The notes under the pieces are model-generated. The model saw nothing but the letters and a program-made list of their open reading frames with translations. It ran no database searches and was not told where the DNA came from. From Chara braunii (lineage: Eukaryota > Streptophyta > Charophyceae > Charales > Characeae), in NCBI GenBank assembly GCA_003427395.1, contig BFEA01000112.1:1784131-1806630 (forward strand): a stretch of DNA of 22,500 bases, read 5' to 3'. Shown piece after piece: positions 8,653 to 18,239 of the stretch (its first letter is position 1; each line of letters opens with the position of its first letter). Made by a program: the position numbers and the translations under genes.

Positions 8653-10953
8653 TCATGGTATCAGCACGAAGTTAGGCTGCAGGTAGGGGACCTGGAAAGT
8701 GTGAGAGGGTCTCCTTTGCCAAGTTGTCTCTGAGCTTCGCCAGTGCTTCCAGCGGATGTTGAGGTTAGCATCCAATTCTGAGAATATTTGGCTCGGGTCC
8801 TGCCAAAGCTGGAGGTAGACCTTAAGGGTCTCTTTGATCGTGGGGTCATTCTCCTCCCGGTAGTTCCGTATGAAAATTTTCCAGGCCTCATAAGTGTGGG
8901 ATCTGATTTCTTCTTCTATTACTTGTTAGGCTTGTGGTAACCCGAACTGGAAATCTCTATTTTTGAAGGCGCATCTGGCTCTCCAAGCCAGCATGAGGAC
9001 CTGCAATCTCGTATACCAGAGGAGGTTTGTTGCATAGGACGCCCATTGAGACTGGGAGGGGTGCTTTTTCCCAAGCAGCAGGAGACCCAGATCCCACGGG
9101 ATGTGTTGGTCCGTGAGGGAGTGGAAGGCAGCGTCCCACCACTGCCACAATTGGGTGACCATGGGGCAAGCGAGCAGACAGTGCTCCAGCGTTGCCCGGG
9201 CCGGCGGTGATGACCTGCCACAGTAGGTGCAGATGGGTGACAGCAACCCTCTTTGCTCCAGATCTGTCCACGAGACCAACCAGTCGGGGGTAGGTAGGCA
9301 ACGATGCAGAATCTGCCATTGGAAGGCTCGCAGACTAGTGGGCATGATCTTGGCATACTTTGCCCAAGGTGGGTGTTCCATCGCCCCCGCCCGTAGGGGC
9401 GAGTCTCGCTCCCACCTTGTTATCAGTGTTTGGTCGATTGTGGAGGTGGAACGCGAGGCTCTGTATCCTCCCTTGACCTTATAGTCCCAAACATGCATGG
9501 GCTTCGGTCCAGGCCATTCCCATTCTGCCGGGTCGAAGGGCAGTTTAGCTACCGATATTGTGGGTTCATATACAAAAAGCGCATCTTGAGGGTCCCCTAC
9601 CACCCGCACATGCATCAGACCCACCCAATTCTCTGTCTCGTCCAAGTCTTCATTCCTCGTGAGTTTAGAAAATCTGACACCCGGTTCGTGGGGGACATAT
9701 GCTTCGAGCTGGCACCTACCATTTTCGTTTTTGTGGACTTTATATATGGTAAGTGGTGTGGGGAGGTGTGCATATTTGACGACCCAGTCATCCGGCTGGA
9801 ACCTCGGGCCAGTTTGTAGCGTGATCCGCCAAGCCAGGGGGAGAGTCTCCCTGAGTTTCTGCAACCTGTCTTCCACATTCCTAGCACGTTTAAGCCTTAG
9901 TAGCATCCGATCGACCGTCACCCAGTCATTCCTCGCCGGGTCCCACAGGTCTCCCACCGTAAAAACCCCTTTTTTAGCCCAGGTGAGCCAAGGGGAGTTA
10001 TTGGAGAGACTTAGCGGGTTACCGTTTTCATACAAGATGAGGGGGTTGCCGAACAGCGGTTGCCTCCATATATCCTGCCATTTGTTTGGGGTCGTCTTTT
10101 GCTGTGGCCCCCTTGTCCTCCAGAGTTTTAGCATGTAGGACCAGAGAGGATCATAGAGTAGGTCCAGCCTGGCTGCTCGGCGCTGGTCGTGCTTTTGCCC
10201 TTGTTTCGGGGGGGAAGGAATTGTCCAGTGTCTGTTAGTTAGCCAACTGAACGGATGCAGTGCGTTGGTTGGTGATAAATCCGGGGCCAAGTTGGCAATC
10301 TGCAGGCAGGTCAGTTGTGCCCATGGGATGTCATTACCTATCAGCAGCCTAATCAACACTTTGAAAATCAATGCGTCACTTTCTCTTTGCGGATCCAATA
10401 TCCCCAGCCCGCCCTTGGCCCTTGGCTGCGTGAGGACGTCCCAGCTCACACGTTGCACACATCTCTGGGTTTCGGCGCTGTTTTTCCAGAGATATGTGGA
10501 GAACGCTTTTCTTAGTCTGGCGTATTGTTGCTTATTTAGTGGCCAGACTGCAAGTTTATACCAAATGGCCGCCAGGACAGCATTGTTTATTGCCAGGGCT
10601 CTTCCTACTATCGAGGTGTGCAGACCTTCCCATTTTGCTAGTCGGTCTATCGCCATATTGACAAGCATGTCCCCGTGATCCGGAGGGGGGCCAAGTGCCG
10701 TAAGTCTCACTCCCAGAATTCTGATGGCATCCTCCATGCTCGCCCATGCCACAGCCGGCTCAGCTGGTGGCGGATCCCCCCCCGGGTGTAGCGACCAACC
10801 TTCCGTCTTGGAGCCCCAATTAACTTTCATGTCTGCTGCTAGCGGAAAAAGGTGTATGACTTCCGTAAGGGCTCTTATGCTAGCCTCGTCCGCTTTGATG
10901 AGAACCGTGAGGTCGTCTGCAAACAAGGACGTCACTGGAATAAGATGGTGAGG
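8653..10953 (-). pseudogene. LINE protein, RT C-terminus to zinc-binding tail (copy B)
   Basis: The frame is open from the truncation at 10953 (SLFADDLTVL, the RT catalytic motif C with both Asp intact) to TAA at 8926-8928. It then continues in the same frame to TGA at 8653-8655. The TAA sits where a Gln codon would differ by one base. After the RT palm come the thumb region and a long connection. A zf-RVT-type motif follows: ILHRCLPTPDWL, CTYCG, then ATLEHCLLACP with Cys-x2-Cys and His-x4-Cys. Beyond the stop the frame encodes YEAWKIF, then WQRRPSH and QPNFVLIP, matching the ends of copies A and D. The family role is copying element RNA at a nicked target; this copy lacks the endonuclease and RT fingers. 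I find no RNase H motif. Confidence 0.9.
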
Positions 10954-10966
10954 GACATCAACTTTT
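10954..10966. repeat. Right TSD of LINE B
   Basis: GACATCAACTTTT followed by AATTAG. The empty site therefore reads TTTT/AA at the primed nick, the known preference of L1-type APE endonucleases. Confidence 0.92.
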
Positions 10967-10980
10967 AATTAGTAGCTGCT

Positions 10981-10998
10981 CAGTTAACCCCGCAGTCT
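10981..10998. repeat. Left candidate TSD of element E
   Basis: CAGTTAACCCCGCAGTCT. It matches 17181-17198, directly after the poly(A) of element E, at 17 of 18 positions. Weaker similarity continues for ~15 bases, so shared ancestry with element F sequence is the alternative. Confidence 0.55.
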
Positions 10999-11082
10999 GC
11001 AGGGGGAGGTCCTCTTAACTTTTCTAAAAAAAAATTCTTGTTGAAGCGTAAATGTTCTTATGGGACGCTGAACCCGGTTTCC
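10999..11082 (+). mobile_element. Element E, left part (short plus-strand LINE-family 3' end)
   Basis: The stretch ends in GGGACGCTGAACCCGG and TTTCC, the first half of hairpin H1 in plus orientation. There it is broken by the tail of LINE A; the second half resumes at 17108. Rejoined on paper, the element is only about 157 bases plus poly(A), so it is either a severely truncated LINE copy or a SINE using the same 3' end. An internal A9 run lies near 11026-11034. Confidence 0.65.
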
Positions 11083-11130
11083 TTTTTTTTTTTTTTTTTT
11101 TTTTTTTTAACGAATCANCCCAGGCAGATA

Positions 11131-11223
11131 CTAGGGGTGCTGATAAGAGCAGGCACCGCTAGTATTGCCGGGGAGGCTCCATCTATTGGTGGGGAGCAGC
11201 ACCTGCTGGAAAGCGGGTCCAGC
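11131..11223 (-). other. 3' hairpin module of LINE A
   Basis: H3 occupies 11131-11162: CTAG and GGTGC pair with GCACC and CTAG around the same 12-nt loop as copy B. H2 pairs GCTCC (11176-11180) with GGAGC (11193-11197). H1 pairs GCTGGA (11205-11210) with TCCAGC (11218-11223). An extra H1 lies upstream in the element's sense at 11398-11416. Confidence 0.8.
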
Positions 11224-11972
11224 GTCCCTGTACATTGTGATTGTTTTGGTAACAGACATGTGATTGGAATGTAAAAAGAATGCGACGTAGTAATCCTGTA
11301 GTGAGTGAGGTTAGGCAGGGAGAAAATGCACAGCTACCTACTCTCCCTGCTTACCCCTTCCGTCTCCCATCCTTTGTGGACCAGCCAAAATGACCCTGCT
11401 GGAAACCGGGTCCAGCGTCCCTTTGATAAAGCGATACGAGCCAGTAGTGAGGCTACAATGGAGCACGCTGTCCCTTGGAGCTGCGAATTATCCCTTCCCA
11501 TTACAAGGCTCCTACTTAGCATCCGACTCAACCTCCACCTAGAAGCTAGCAACTGATGTACTTGAAAGATCTCCCAGGTGTCCGCAACCCCCAATATGCT
11601 TTTGGCTATTCCATCAATTTCCATGAGGATTGTTAACCCAGCAAATTCCCCTAAAGGCCCCGGGCTCAGTGTCTTGTCCCTTATTCTGAAAAACCCTATT
11701 CTCTCTCTCTGTCCGTCATCCCATGCCCCCCCATACTCAGTGTAGCAGTCATTGCCAGTCTGATCCGTGGACTGTTATACTCCCCTGTAGGTCCTTAGTC
11801 CCTTCGATTGCAGCCTGTCAGCAGTTCCTATTGCTGTGGCTACCCAGACATAAAATCACCGTTGCACACGGGGACGAAGGTGACCTCCTGGCCGGTTGAG
11901 GGGTGTGAGGGGGGGGTCGGGCGGGGGGAGATAGAAATGGGCGGGGTGCTTTGGAAGAATCACGGGGAAGAA
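11224..11972 (-). other. 3' untranslated region of LINE A
   Basis: This stretch holds no gene. It contains the second H1 copy (11398-11416) and the G-rich plus-strand tract at 11896-11928, about 45 bases after the end of the reading frame. Confidence 0.75.
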
Positions 11973-14002
11973 TCACGGAGGGGATGAGAGGGGTGGGATG
12001 AGAAGGAAGTTGGTGGGCTGGAAGGGTATTACAAAAGCGTCAGTTGGCTGGAAATCCCATTGGCTTTCTGTGGAGAGCCAGGGCTGCCACTGAAGTGCTT
12101 TGTTTTGGTCGAGGGCGCATAGCCTGTTATTGCGGTATGTCCAAGACTCAGAGAAGTTCTGAGTTATCCGGCTCCGTTTCGCTTCGTCCTGCTCGCACTC
12201 CAGACTGTCATGCATGTGTTTCCAAGCGTCCTGGGTCATCGTAGTTATTGTATCTGTTATGGACGCCTTGGCTTGCATGAAGTCAAAGGACTGTTGCTGC
12301 CTCTCGTGCAAACATCGCATTCGCCAGGCTGCCATCAATATAGCCAGACGAATAAATTGAAAGAGATTTAGCATAAATGGTGACCACTGGGCCGTGGTCC
12401 CATGGGGGAGGACGCCTAACAGGAGTGCCTGAGCCGACCATGGGAATCAGTGGTCAGTGAGGTAGTGCCAGGCTGCATCCCACCACCTCCAGAGGCGTGA
12501 TACCATGGGGCAGTCGAGAAGTCAGTGTTCCAGGGTTGCCCGTTTCCCGGGAACTACGCCTTCGCAGAAGGAACATAGAGCAGAGAGGAGGCCTTCCTCC
12601 TCCAGATGTGTTCTGTCAGTTAGCCATTCCGGGGTCGGGAGGCACCTGTGTATGATTTGCCATTGCAGTGCGCAATGATTGGTTGGTTGGATATGAGTGT
12701 AAGCTGGCCAGGAGAGGGGGCGGAGGTCTTCCGCAGTCAACGGGGAGTCTCGTTCCCACCTCTTTCTGATGTTATCCATCACCGAAACCATCCTCCTCTG
12801 AACTCTTTATCCTTGTTTAACAGTGTATTCCCATGGTTTCATTTTAGAAGCGGGGCCCATGGCCCACTCCCATTCGTCAGGGTCGAAGGGCAGATGGGAC
12901 AGGGGGACAGTGGTTTCATACACAAACAGGGAGCCCTCTTTGTCCACCACCACTTTCACTCTAACCATCTCCGCCGGAGGGGCTTCGCAGTCCAGGTCCT
13001 CCTGTCGGTAAATTTGTGACCATCGGGCCCCCGGGAGGGTCGGGCAGTGTGCCTCCAAGTGGAGCACCCCAGGTTCGACACTCTGCACCCTGTACACCAT
13101 CATCAGGAGGAGGAGGGCATCGATGTGAACCACCCAGTCCCCCTGTAGCAGGGTCGGGCCTTTTTTTAAAGCTGCCCCCCAAGCCAGAGGGATAGCCTCC
13201 TGCAGCTCACGGAGCTCCTGGGGGAGGTTGGGGAGCGGACCAGTTTTAGCACTAATTCTATCATCCGACTCCCAGTTGGCCAGAGTATCGCTCCAGAGGT
13301 CCCCAACTGAGTATACCCCTTTCCTCACCCATTTCAACCATTTGGACTTTGTCCGCAGAGAGAAGTGTTGTCCCTCTTGATCTTTTATTTGGGGGTGTCC
13401 AAACAGTGGTTGCCTCCTGATGTCGTGCCACCTAAGGGGTGTCTTGGTTCTTGTCGGGCCGATCTCCCTCCACAGTTTGAGCAGCGAGGGCCACAGCGGA
13501 TCATTTTTTATGTTTTTTTTTGCCCTATACGCATGGGTCATGTCTGGGCGGTCTTTTGGGCAGTGCGGAATGGTCCAGTCCGAGTTTGTTAGCCATTGGA
13601 GGGGGTGCACCGGGCAGTCCTCCGGAGACCGGGGGGCCAAACAAGCAATTTGAATGCATGCGTATGGAACCCACGGGATGGCATTGCCCAACAGCAGCCT
13701 GATGAGGACTTTAAAGATAAGGGTCCTGATTTCTTGCTCGGGATCTATGATTCCAAGACCCCCTTGGGTCTTGGTTGGGTGACGGTCTCCCAGGCTACCC
13801 TTTTGATGCAGCGAATGTCCTCATGGTCATTTTTCCATAGGTAGGCTGCCGCCGCCTGTCTCAATTTGGACAGCTGGTTGTTAGTGAGAGGCCAAAAGGC
13901 CACTTTGTACCAGATCGAGGCAAATATGACATTATTAATTACCAGGGCCCTACCTACCAGCGATGTATGTTTGGTGTCCCATCTGACCAGCCAATGGATG
14001 TA
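11973..14002 (-). pseudogene. LINE A: post-RT region, zinc motif and C-terminus
   Basis: Similarity to copy B runs throughout, from YIHWLVRWDTKHTSLVGR at 14002 to QPTNFLLIPP before TGA 11973-11975. The frame moves at the C5 run 13759-13763 and is then constant. It is interrupted by TAA 12807-12809, TGA 12522-12524 and TGA 12447-12449. The zf-RVT-like motif is at about 12690-12500: IHRCLPTPEWL, CSFCEG, ATLEH, then LLDCP. The TGA at 12522 replaces the residue that is Cys in copy B, although that Cys is not one of the four spaced ligands. The region connects the RT to nucleic-acid binding in this family. Confidence 0.88.
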
Positions 14003-15348
14003 TCGACCAAAGAGTCTCTGTGGTCGTGCGGGGGGCCCAAGGCTGTTAAGTTAACCCCAAGGATCCTAATGGCAGCGTCCTTGTCTTTCCAAGAAACCGG
14101 AGGATGAGGCGGTGGTTGTTCGTGGAGGCTGTGTAGCCACCATCCCTCCGTTTTCGTCCCCCAGTTCACCTTCATGTCGGCCGCAATTTCAAAAAGGTGG
14201 ATGGTGTGGGCTACCGCCCTAAAGCTCTGCTCGTTAGCCCTGAACAGGACTGTGAGGTCATTGGCAAACAGTGAGGTGGTGGGGACGAGATGGCTCGGTA
14301 TTTCATGAACATCAATTTTTTGGATGTCCGGATTCGCCCTGATCATTGCTGCGAGGGTCTCCATCACCAAAACGAATAGCATTGGGGCTATCGGGTCCCC
14401 TTGGCGTACAGACCTCTGCAGCCGGAATGGAGCCGCCAGGTGGCCGTTCAGTGAGATGTTGGTGGTGGCTGTTCGATGCAGTATGTTGATCCATTTGCAG
14501 AAAAGAGGGCCAAACTGCATTTTGTGAAAACACATCTACAAAGAATCCCAGTCCACATGATCATACGTTTTTTCAAACTCAATGAACAGGACCGCTGCGT
14601 CCACCTGCCGTTGCCTTGCGTATCTGATCGTTTCGTTTACCAACAGGATATTGTCCTGTATATTTCGATGAGGCATAAAGCCTGATTGGTCCGAATGGAT
14701 AAGGTGGGGCAGGTGCGGCAGGAGCCTGTTGGCCAGCGCTTTTGCCACTATTTTGTAGGGAAGCGGCAGGAGGGTGATAGGGCGGTAATTACGAATCTCC
14801 TCCTTGTCGCCCTTTTTGTACAGCAGCGTTGTCACCCCTTGGCCCATCATATCCCCAAAAGAGTCCTCCTGAAATACGACATTCACGTATTCGGCGAAGT
14901 CTGTGGCGAATACATCCCAGAAATGCAACCAAAACTCTTTAGGGAATGCGTCAAGACCAGGAGTCTTGTCGTCGTCCATATCCTGAAGAGCCTTGAGAAG
15001 GTCAGCGGGGGTGAGGGGGGTATCCATAAGGTTCCTTTGCTGTGTAGATAGTAGAGTTGGCAAGGCCTCCAATAGGGTCGTTCTGGCCGCGTTCAGCTGC
15101 TGCTGGTCCGTTGTCGCCGTTTCCGATGTGAACAGATGTTTGTAGCATGTCGAGCCATATTCCACAATCTGGTAGGCGTTCTTGGCCACCGGTTGCGCCC
15201 TGTCGAAGGGGTGTTTGAGAGAAGGCACAGTGTTTCGCCTATTCCTTGCCTTTGCTTTGTTGAAGAAGGTTTTGGACATCATGCCTTCGGTGGCATTTTT
15301 GTTAATTTTGGCCTGAATTCGCCATTTCTGTGCTCGGTCATCAAGGTA
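14003..15348 (-). pseudogene. LINE A: reverse transcriptase domain, catalytically dead
   Basis: Non-LTR RT motifs appear in order in one frame: DDDKTPGLDAFPKEFW, then LLYKKGDKEEIRNYRPITLL, SDQSGFMPHRNIQDNI, motif A FIEFEKTYDHVDW and, after TAG 14536-14538, motif B RSVRQGDPIAP and motif C SLFANDLTVLF. The expected catalytic Asp of motif A is Glu (codon 14578-14580). The first Asp of the motif C pair is Asn (codon 14260-14262), whereas copy B keeps FADD. A frameshift at ~14003-14010 follows. The RT would copy element RNA at the nicked target. Confidence 0.92.
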
Positions 15349-16506
15349 CTATTGGAGTTGCGCCCTAGCCCTCTGGAGGGCCTGGAAGGTAGGGATGTCC
15401 AACGGATTGTCCATAAGGTGCTTGTCCCATTCTTCCAACTGCGCGATCAGGCGGTCCAGGGCAGCTTTCTTATCACACGCATGTTTGATAGATAGTTTTT
15501 TTATTCTTTCTCTGAGCTGCGCGACACCATCATTGAACCAGAGCACCGTGGAGTCTTGTTGCTGCCGTTGTGCTGACCAATGAGCCCAAAACTCTTTAAC
15601 CTGGTTATTCAGGGCTGGCAGCTTGAGCAACGAGGTGTTGAATTTAAAAAAGTCGGGGCCCCGTACGACGTGCTCATGGAAGGACAGGCCCATTGTGATC
15701 ATCTGGTGGTCAAACGATTTGCATGGTGAAAAGGGGAGGATGTCTGCAACTGTCAGCAGTCCATTAAGGTCCTCTGATGTGAGGCAGAGGTCAATCCGGG
15801 AGTTCGAAATTCCCGCGTCACCCCTCGATCTCACGCATGTGTAGGCCCGTTTGGTCGGGTGCAGTTCCCTATATGAGTCTTGGAGTCGGAGTTGTGTCAT
15901 CATCTGACTCAGCGCTGTGTTGTCCGGACCTGGCTCTCTTGGCGGTTGGGAAGGTGTTTGGGTTGCAGATCTCCTGTCCAGATTGGGGTCCGGTGTGGTG
16001 TTGAAGTCCCCCAGCATTATGATGGGGACATCATCCGGGAGGATGTCCCGCAGCGTGTCAAAGAAGGGGACTCTTCGAGCCGGTTCGTTGGGTGCATAGA
16101 CACTAACAAGGCATAGTTCGTCCGTGCCAGTTGTTGCACGTAGCCACACCCATCTGCCATCCGTCCGGTCCCAGTCTGCTTGAACGGGGGTAAGGCGGGA
16201 AGAGGGAGGGATCCATATGGCCACACCTGTTGACGCCCCCGATCTGGCCGGGGCTGCGTAAGCAGCGTGGGGCCAGATAGATTTTGCTCGCGCCTTATGC
16301 GGGGCCGAGTCCGTTAAATGGGTCTCTTGTATGGCAATCGCATCAGGCCACTTTCCGGCCGTATCTCTAGTTATGAGATTCCACAGTACTGCCGCTTTCT
16401 GGTCATTTTGCTGTGACAGGCCATTGACGTTGATAGAGCGGATATCCAAATCCGCTTCAGCAAGCCTTTTGGCCCACTCCGGTTGGTGTCTGATTGGCGG
16501 AGGAGG
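15349..16506 (-). pseudogene. LINE A: APE-type endonuclease domain
   Basis: An exonuclease-endonuclease-phosphatase fold of the L1 type, which nicks the target to start insertion. Counting from 16449, the motifs are INVNGL (6-11), IQETHL with the metal-binding Glu (E42), VYAPN (117-121), LGDFN (146-150), SRID (217-220) and SFDHQ (245-249). The expected catalytic residues are therefore present. The codon at 16449 is TTG, not ATG, and the frame extends back to TGA 16507-16509, so this is not a real start. It ends at TAG 15349-15351, one base from a Gln codon, and resumes in the same frame in the RT segment. Confidence 0.93.
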
Positions 16507-17099
16507 TCAGGGCGGACTGGGACAGCGTGAAGCGTCCCATGGCTCAAACTGCCCTTGTTGAATGTGCACTCCCCTTGCCTGCGGCTGTTGCTGTTGATGC
16601 TGTTGTTGCCCCTGTCGGGGCATATCGTCATTCCTCAGAACTATGGACATTACGGAAGTCACTCGATAGCCCCCCCCCCCCCCCGTGAGAGCGGTGAGAA
16701 ACGGGGGGTCGTCCCATGTTCTACAGGCATCAAGAGCGTCGTCCTCCAGAAGAGAGCACAGGAAAACGACTTGCTCTTCGGCCGACCACATTGCATTTGT
16801 CCTCATACGGGACACCGGAGCATCCAGCAGTTCCTGGCTGGAAAACCAGGAGATGTGGTCGTCAGATGAGTCCCGGTGCGGCGTCGAATTGTGAATGATG
16901 AGGACCGGTGTCACCCCTTTGGGAAAGGGGATGTCCTGGGGGAACATTGTGCCCATAGGCCCCCGGTCACCCTGCTGGGTGATGTGGTTGCGAAGCATTT
17001 GCCTAGTCACTCTGGAAGACATGCGAAGTGTGCCGTCTCTCCATCCCAGGATGGTGAGGCCCGGCGGTGCATCGTTCGTGTGTTTGAGGAGGCGGCTAG
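16507..17099 (-). pseudogene. LINE A: N-terminal region, Gln-rich
   Basis: An open stretch in the same frame as the endonuclease, separated from it by the single TGA 16507-16509. Visible parts are FLCSLLEDDALDACRTW, a run of five Gly encoded by a C13 run at 16672-16684 on the plus strand, and a Gln-rich segment (GQQQHQQQQPQ). I do not recognise a zinc knuckle or an RNA-recognition fold. It could be an ORF1-like protein ending at the TGA or the N-terminal part of one fused protein. The open frame extends a few codons past 17099 into element E, which is chance. Confidence 0.65.
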
Positions 17100-17180
17100 C
17101 AATTTCCAGCACGTGCTGCTTCCCACAAATAGATTGGAGCATTTGTCCCCCCCCCCAAAAAAAAAAAACAAAAAAAAAAA
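17100..17180 (+). mobile_element. Element E, right part with poly(A)
   Basis: This continues the module interrupted at 11082: TTTCCAGCACGTGCTGC, then CACAAATAGATTGGAGC, a C run, and A-rich sequence at 17157-17180. In this copy the tail follows H2 after about ten bases, and H3 is missing. The second candidate duplication follows at 17181. Confidence 0.65.
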
Positions 17181-17198
17181 CAGTTAACCCCCCAGTCT
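17181..17198. repeat. Right candidate TSD of element E
   Basis: CAGTTAACCCCCCAGTCT begins at the first base after the element E poly(A), as expected of a target duplication. It differs from 10981-10998 at one position. Confidence 0.55.
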
Positions 17199-17399
17199 CA
17201 CTGGGGTAGTCAATGCTCGCAGCCAGATTCTCACTTGCCTTCTGCTGTATATCAACTGTTCAAAATTCAAATGGGATGCTGGACCCGTTTTCCAGCAGGT
17301 GTGGCTCCCCACCAATAGATTGGAGCAACCGGATCGTGCACTAGGTGAGGCTGCTCGTATCACCTTCCCCAGTGACGCTGGTCTGGCTTTTCTGGTATA

Positions 17400-17450
<51 letters not shown>
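17199..17450 (+). mobile_element. Element F, plus-strand LINE-family 3' end with poly(A)
   Basis: The right boundary is clear: A46 at 17405-17450. Inside lie H1 (17278-17296), H2 (GCTCC 17304-17308, GGAGC 17322-17326) and H3 (AGGTGA 17343-17348, TCACCT 17360-17365). The left boundary is uncertain, and the start given is simply the base after the candidate element E duplication. No coding sequence remains, and I found no target duplication. Confidence 0.7.
17278..17365 (+). other. 3' hairpin module of element F
   Basis: H1 reads GCTGGACCCGTTTTCCAGC, a 6-bp stem with a 7-nt loop. H2 and H3 follow in the same order as in the minus-strand copies. The H3 stem and loop sequences resemble none of the other copies, although the pairing is perfect over six bases. 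Confidence 0.75.
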
Positions 17451-17453
<3 letters not shown>

Positions 17454-17624
17454 ATAACTGACTGAGAGAACTGTTACCTGGAAAAAGGGTCAGAAAGCAG
17501 CCAATCAAAACAAGTGCAATGATTGACAATGCGAGCAGTGGAGCCCATGGTGCCCAGGATTTTTTTTTTTTTTTTTTTTTTTGCTTTCCTCTTTTGGCTG
17601 GCCCTAAAGACTCTAGATTAGAAA

Positions 17625-17677
17625 AGAAGAAGAAGAAGAAGAAGAAGAAGGAGAAGAAGAAGAAGAAGAAGAAGAAG
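17625..17677. repeat. (GAA)n microsatellite
   Basis: GAA triplets with one GGA interruption near 17650. This purine/pyrimidine mirror-type sequence can form triplex DNA. Confidence 0.95.
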
Positions 17678-18202
17678 GGAAAAAACAGGGGATTGAGATG
17701 GAAAAGGAGGGAGAAGAGGGTGAAAGGAGACCTGTAAACAAATATAAACAAAGGGGCCAGCTCGGCTACTCTCCCAAATGTGCAAAATGAGAATGAATCT
17801 TCTGCTAGAACATGGAAAGAAACACTGCCATTCCTTTTGTCTTCTGTGCATGTGCACAATAGTGGAGCAAGGCCCAAATAAGGCATGCGGAAAGACCAAT
17901 GGACATGCACCTTAGAGGTCTCCAACCCACAATCTGTCGATCACACAGCTCCCACTCAACCACAAAGCAAAGTGAACCGGGGTGAAAGCGAAGCCCGGAT
18001 GATGGTACTTCACCCCACCCCAGCATGGATTTTTTAAGTCCATGACCCGGTGTACACGGTCACATATGCGTAGACACCAATCCACGAGTAACGTGGTGGT
18101 TAGCCACGCTGCGCACATAAGGCCCAATGTTTAACAAACCAACAATTGAAAAGGGGTGTCTGCTCTTACCAGCATCCCTCCTACGCCCGGCAGCGATGAG
18201 TT

Positions 18203-18239
<37 letters not shown>

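Larger units (their letters stand above)
7514..10953 (-). mobile_element. LINE B, 5'-truncated non-LTR retrotransposon copy
   Basis: A 3.44 kb minus-strand insertion bounded by the perfect 13-bp duplication. The tail is the T-rich stretch to 7537 with interspersed C. Next come the three-hairpin module (7559-7651), a long 3' untranslated region with a 113-bp duplication and a G-rich tract, and then the C-terminal half of the LINE protein. The insertion is cut off just upstream of RT motif C. Its frame has one nonsense codon in 767, so it looks younger than copy A, which belongs to the same family but differs at many residues. Confidence 0.93.
11083..17099 (-). mobile_element. LINE A, near-full-length but inactive non-LTR retrotransposon
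   Basis: A 6.0 kb minus-strand element inserted in hairpin H1 of element E. Its tail is the T26 run at 11083-11108. A candidate 8-bp duplication flanks it, CGGTTTCC at 11075-11082 and CAATTTCC at 17100-17107, differing by two G-to-A changes. From its 5' end it encodes a Gln-rich N-terminal region, an APE-type endonuclease, an RT, a zinc-binding motif and the conserved C-terminus. The 3' module follows. Five nonsense codons inside the frame and two frameshifts make it a pseudo-element. Whether 17099 is the true 5' end is unknown. Confidence 0.9.

Noticed and set aside
8653-14520. LINE B as a tandem duplicate of LINE A
   Set aside because: They share domain order, but protein and 3' sequences differ widely and B has its own target duplication, so they are independent insertions.
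17341-17925. A 194-codon frame with long Phe and Lys runs
   Set aside because: It reads through a T/A homopolymer and a GAA tract; the runs are encoded by those repeats.
18024-18044. CATGGA to TCCATG hairpin
   Set aside because: A six-base stem around an A/T-rich loop is common by chance in this composition, and nothing nearby gives it a role.
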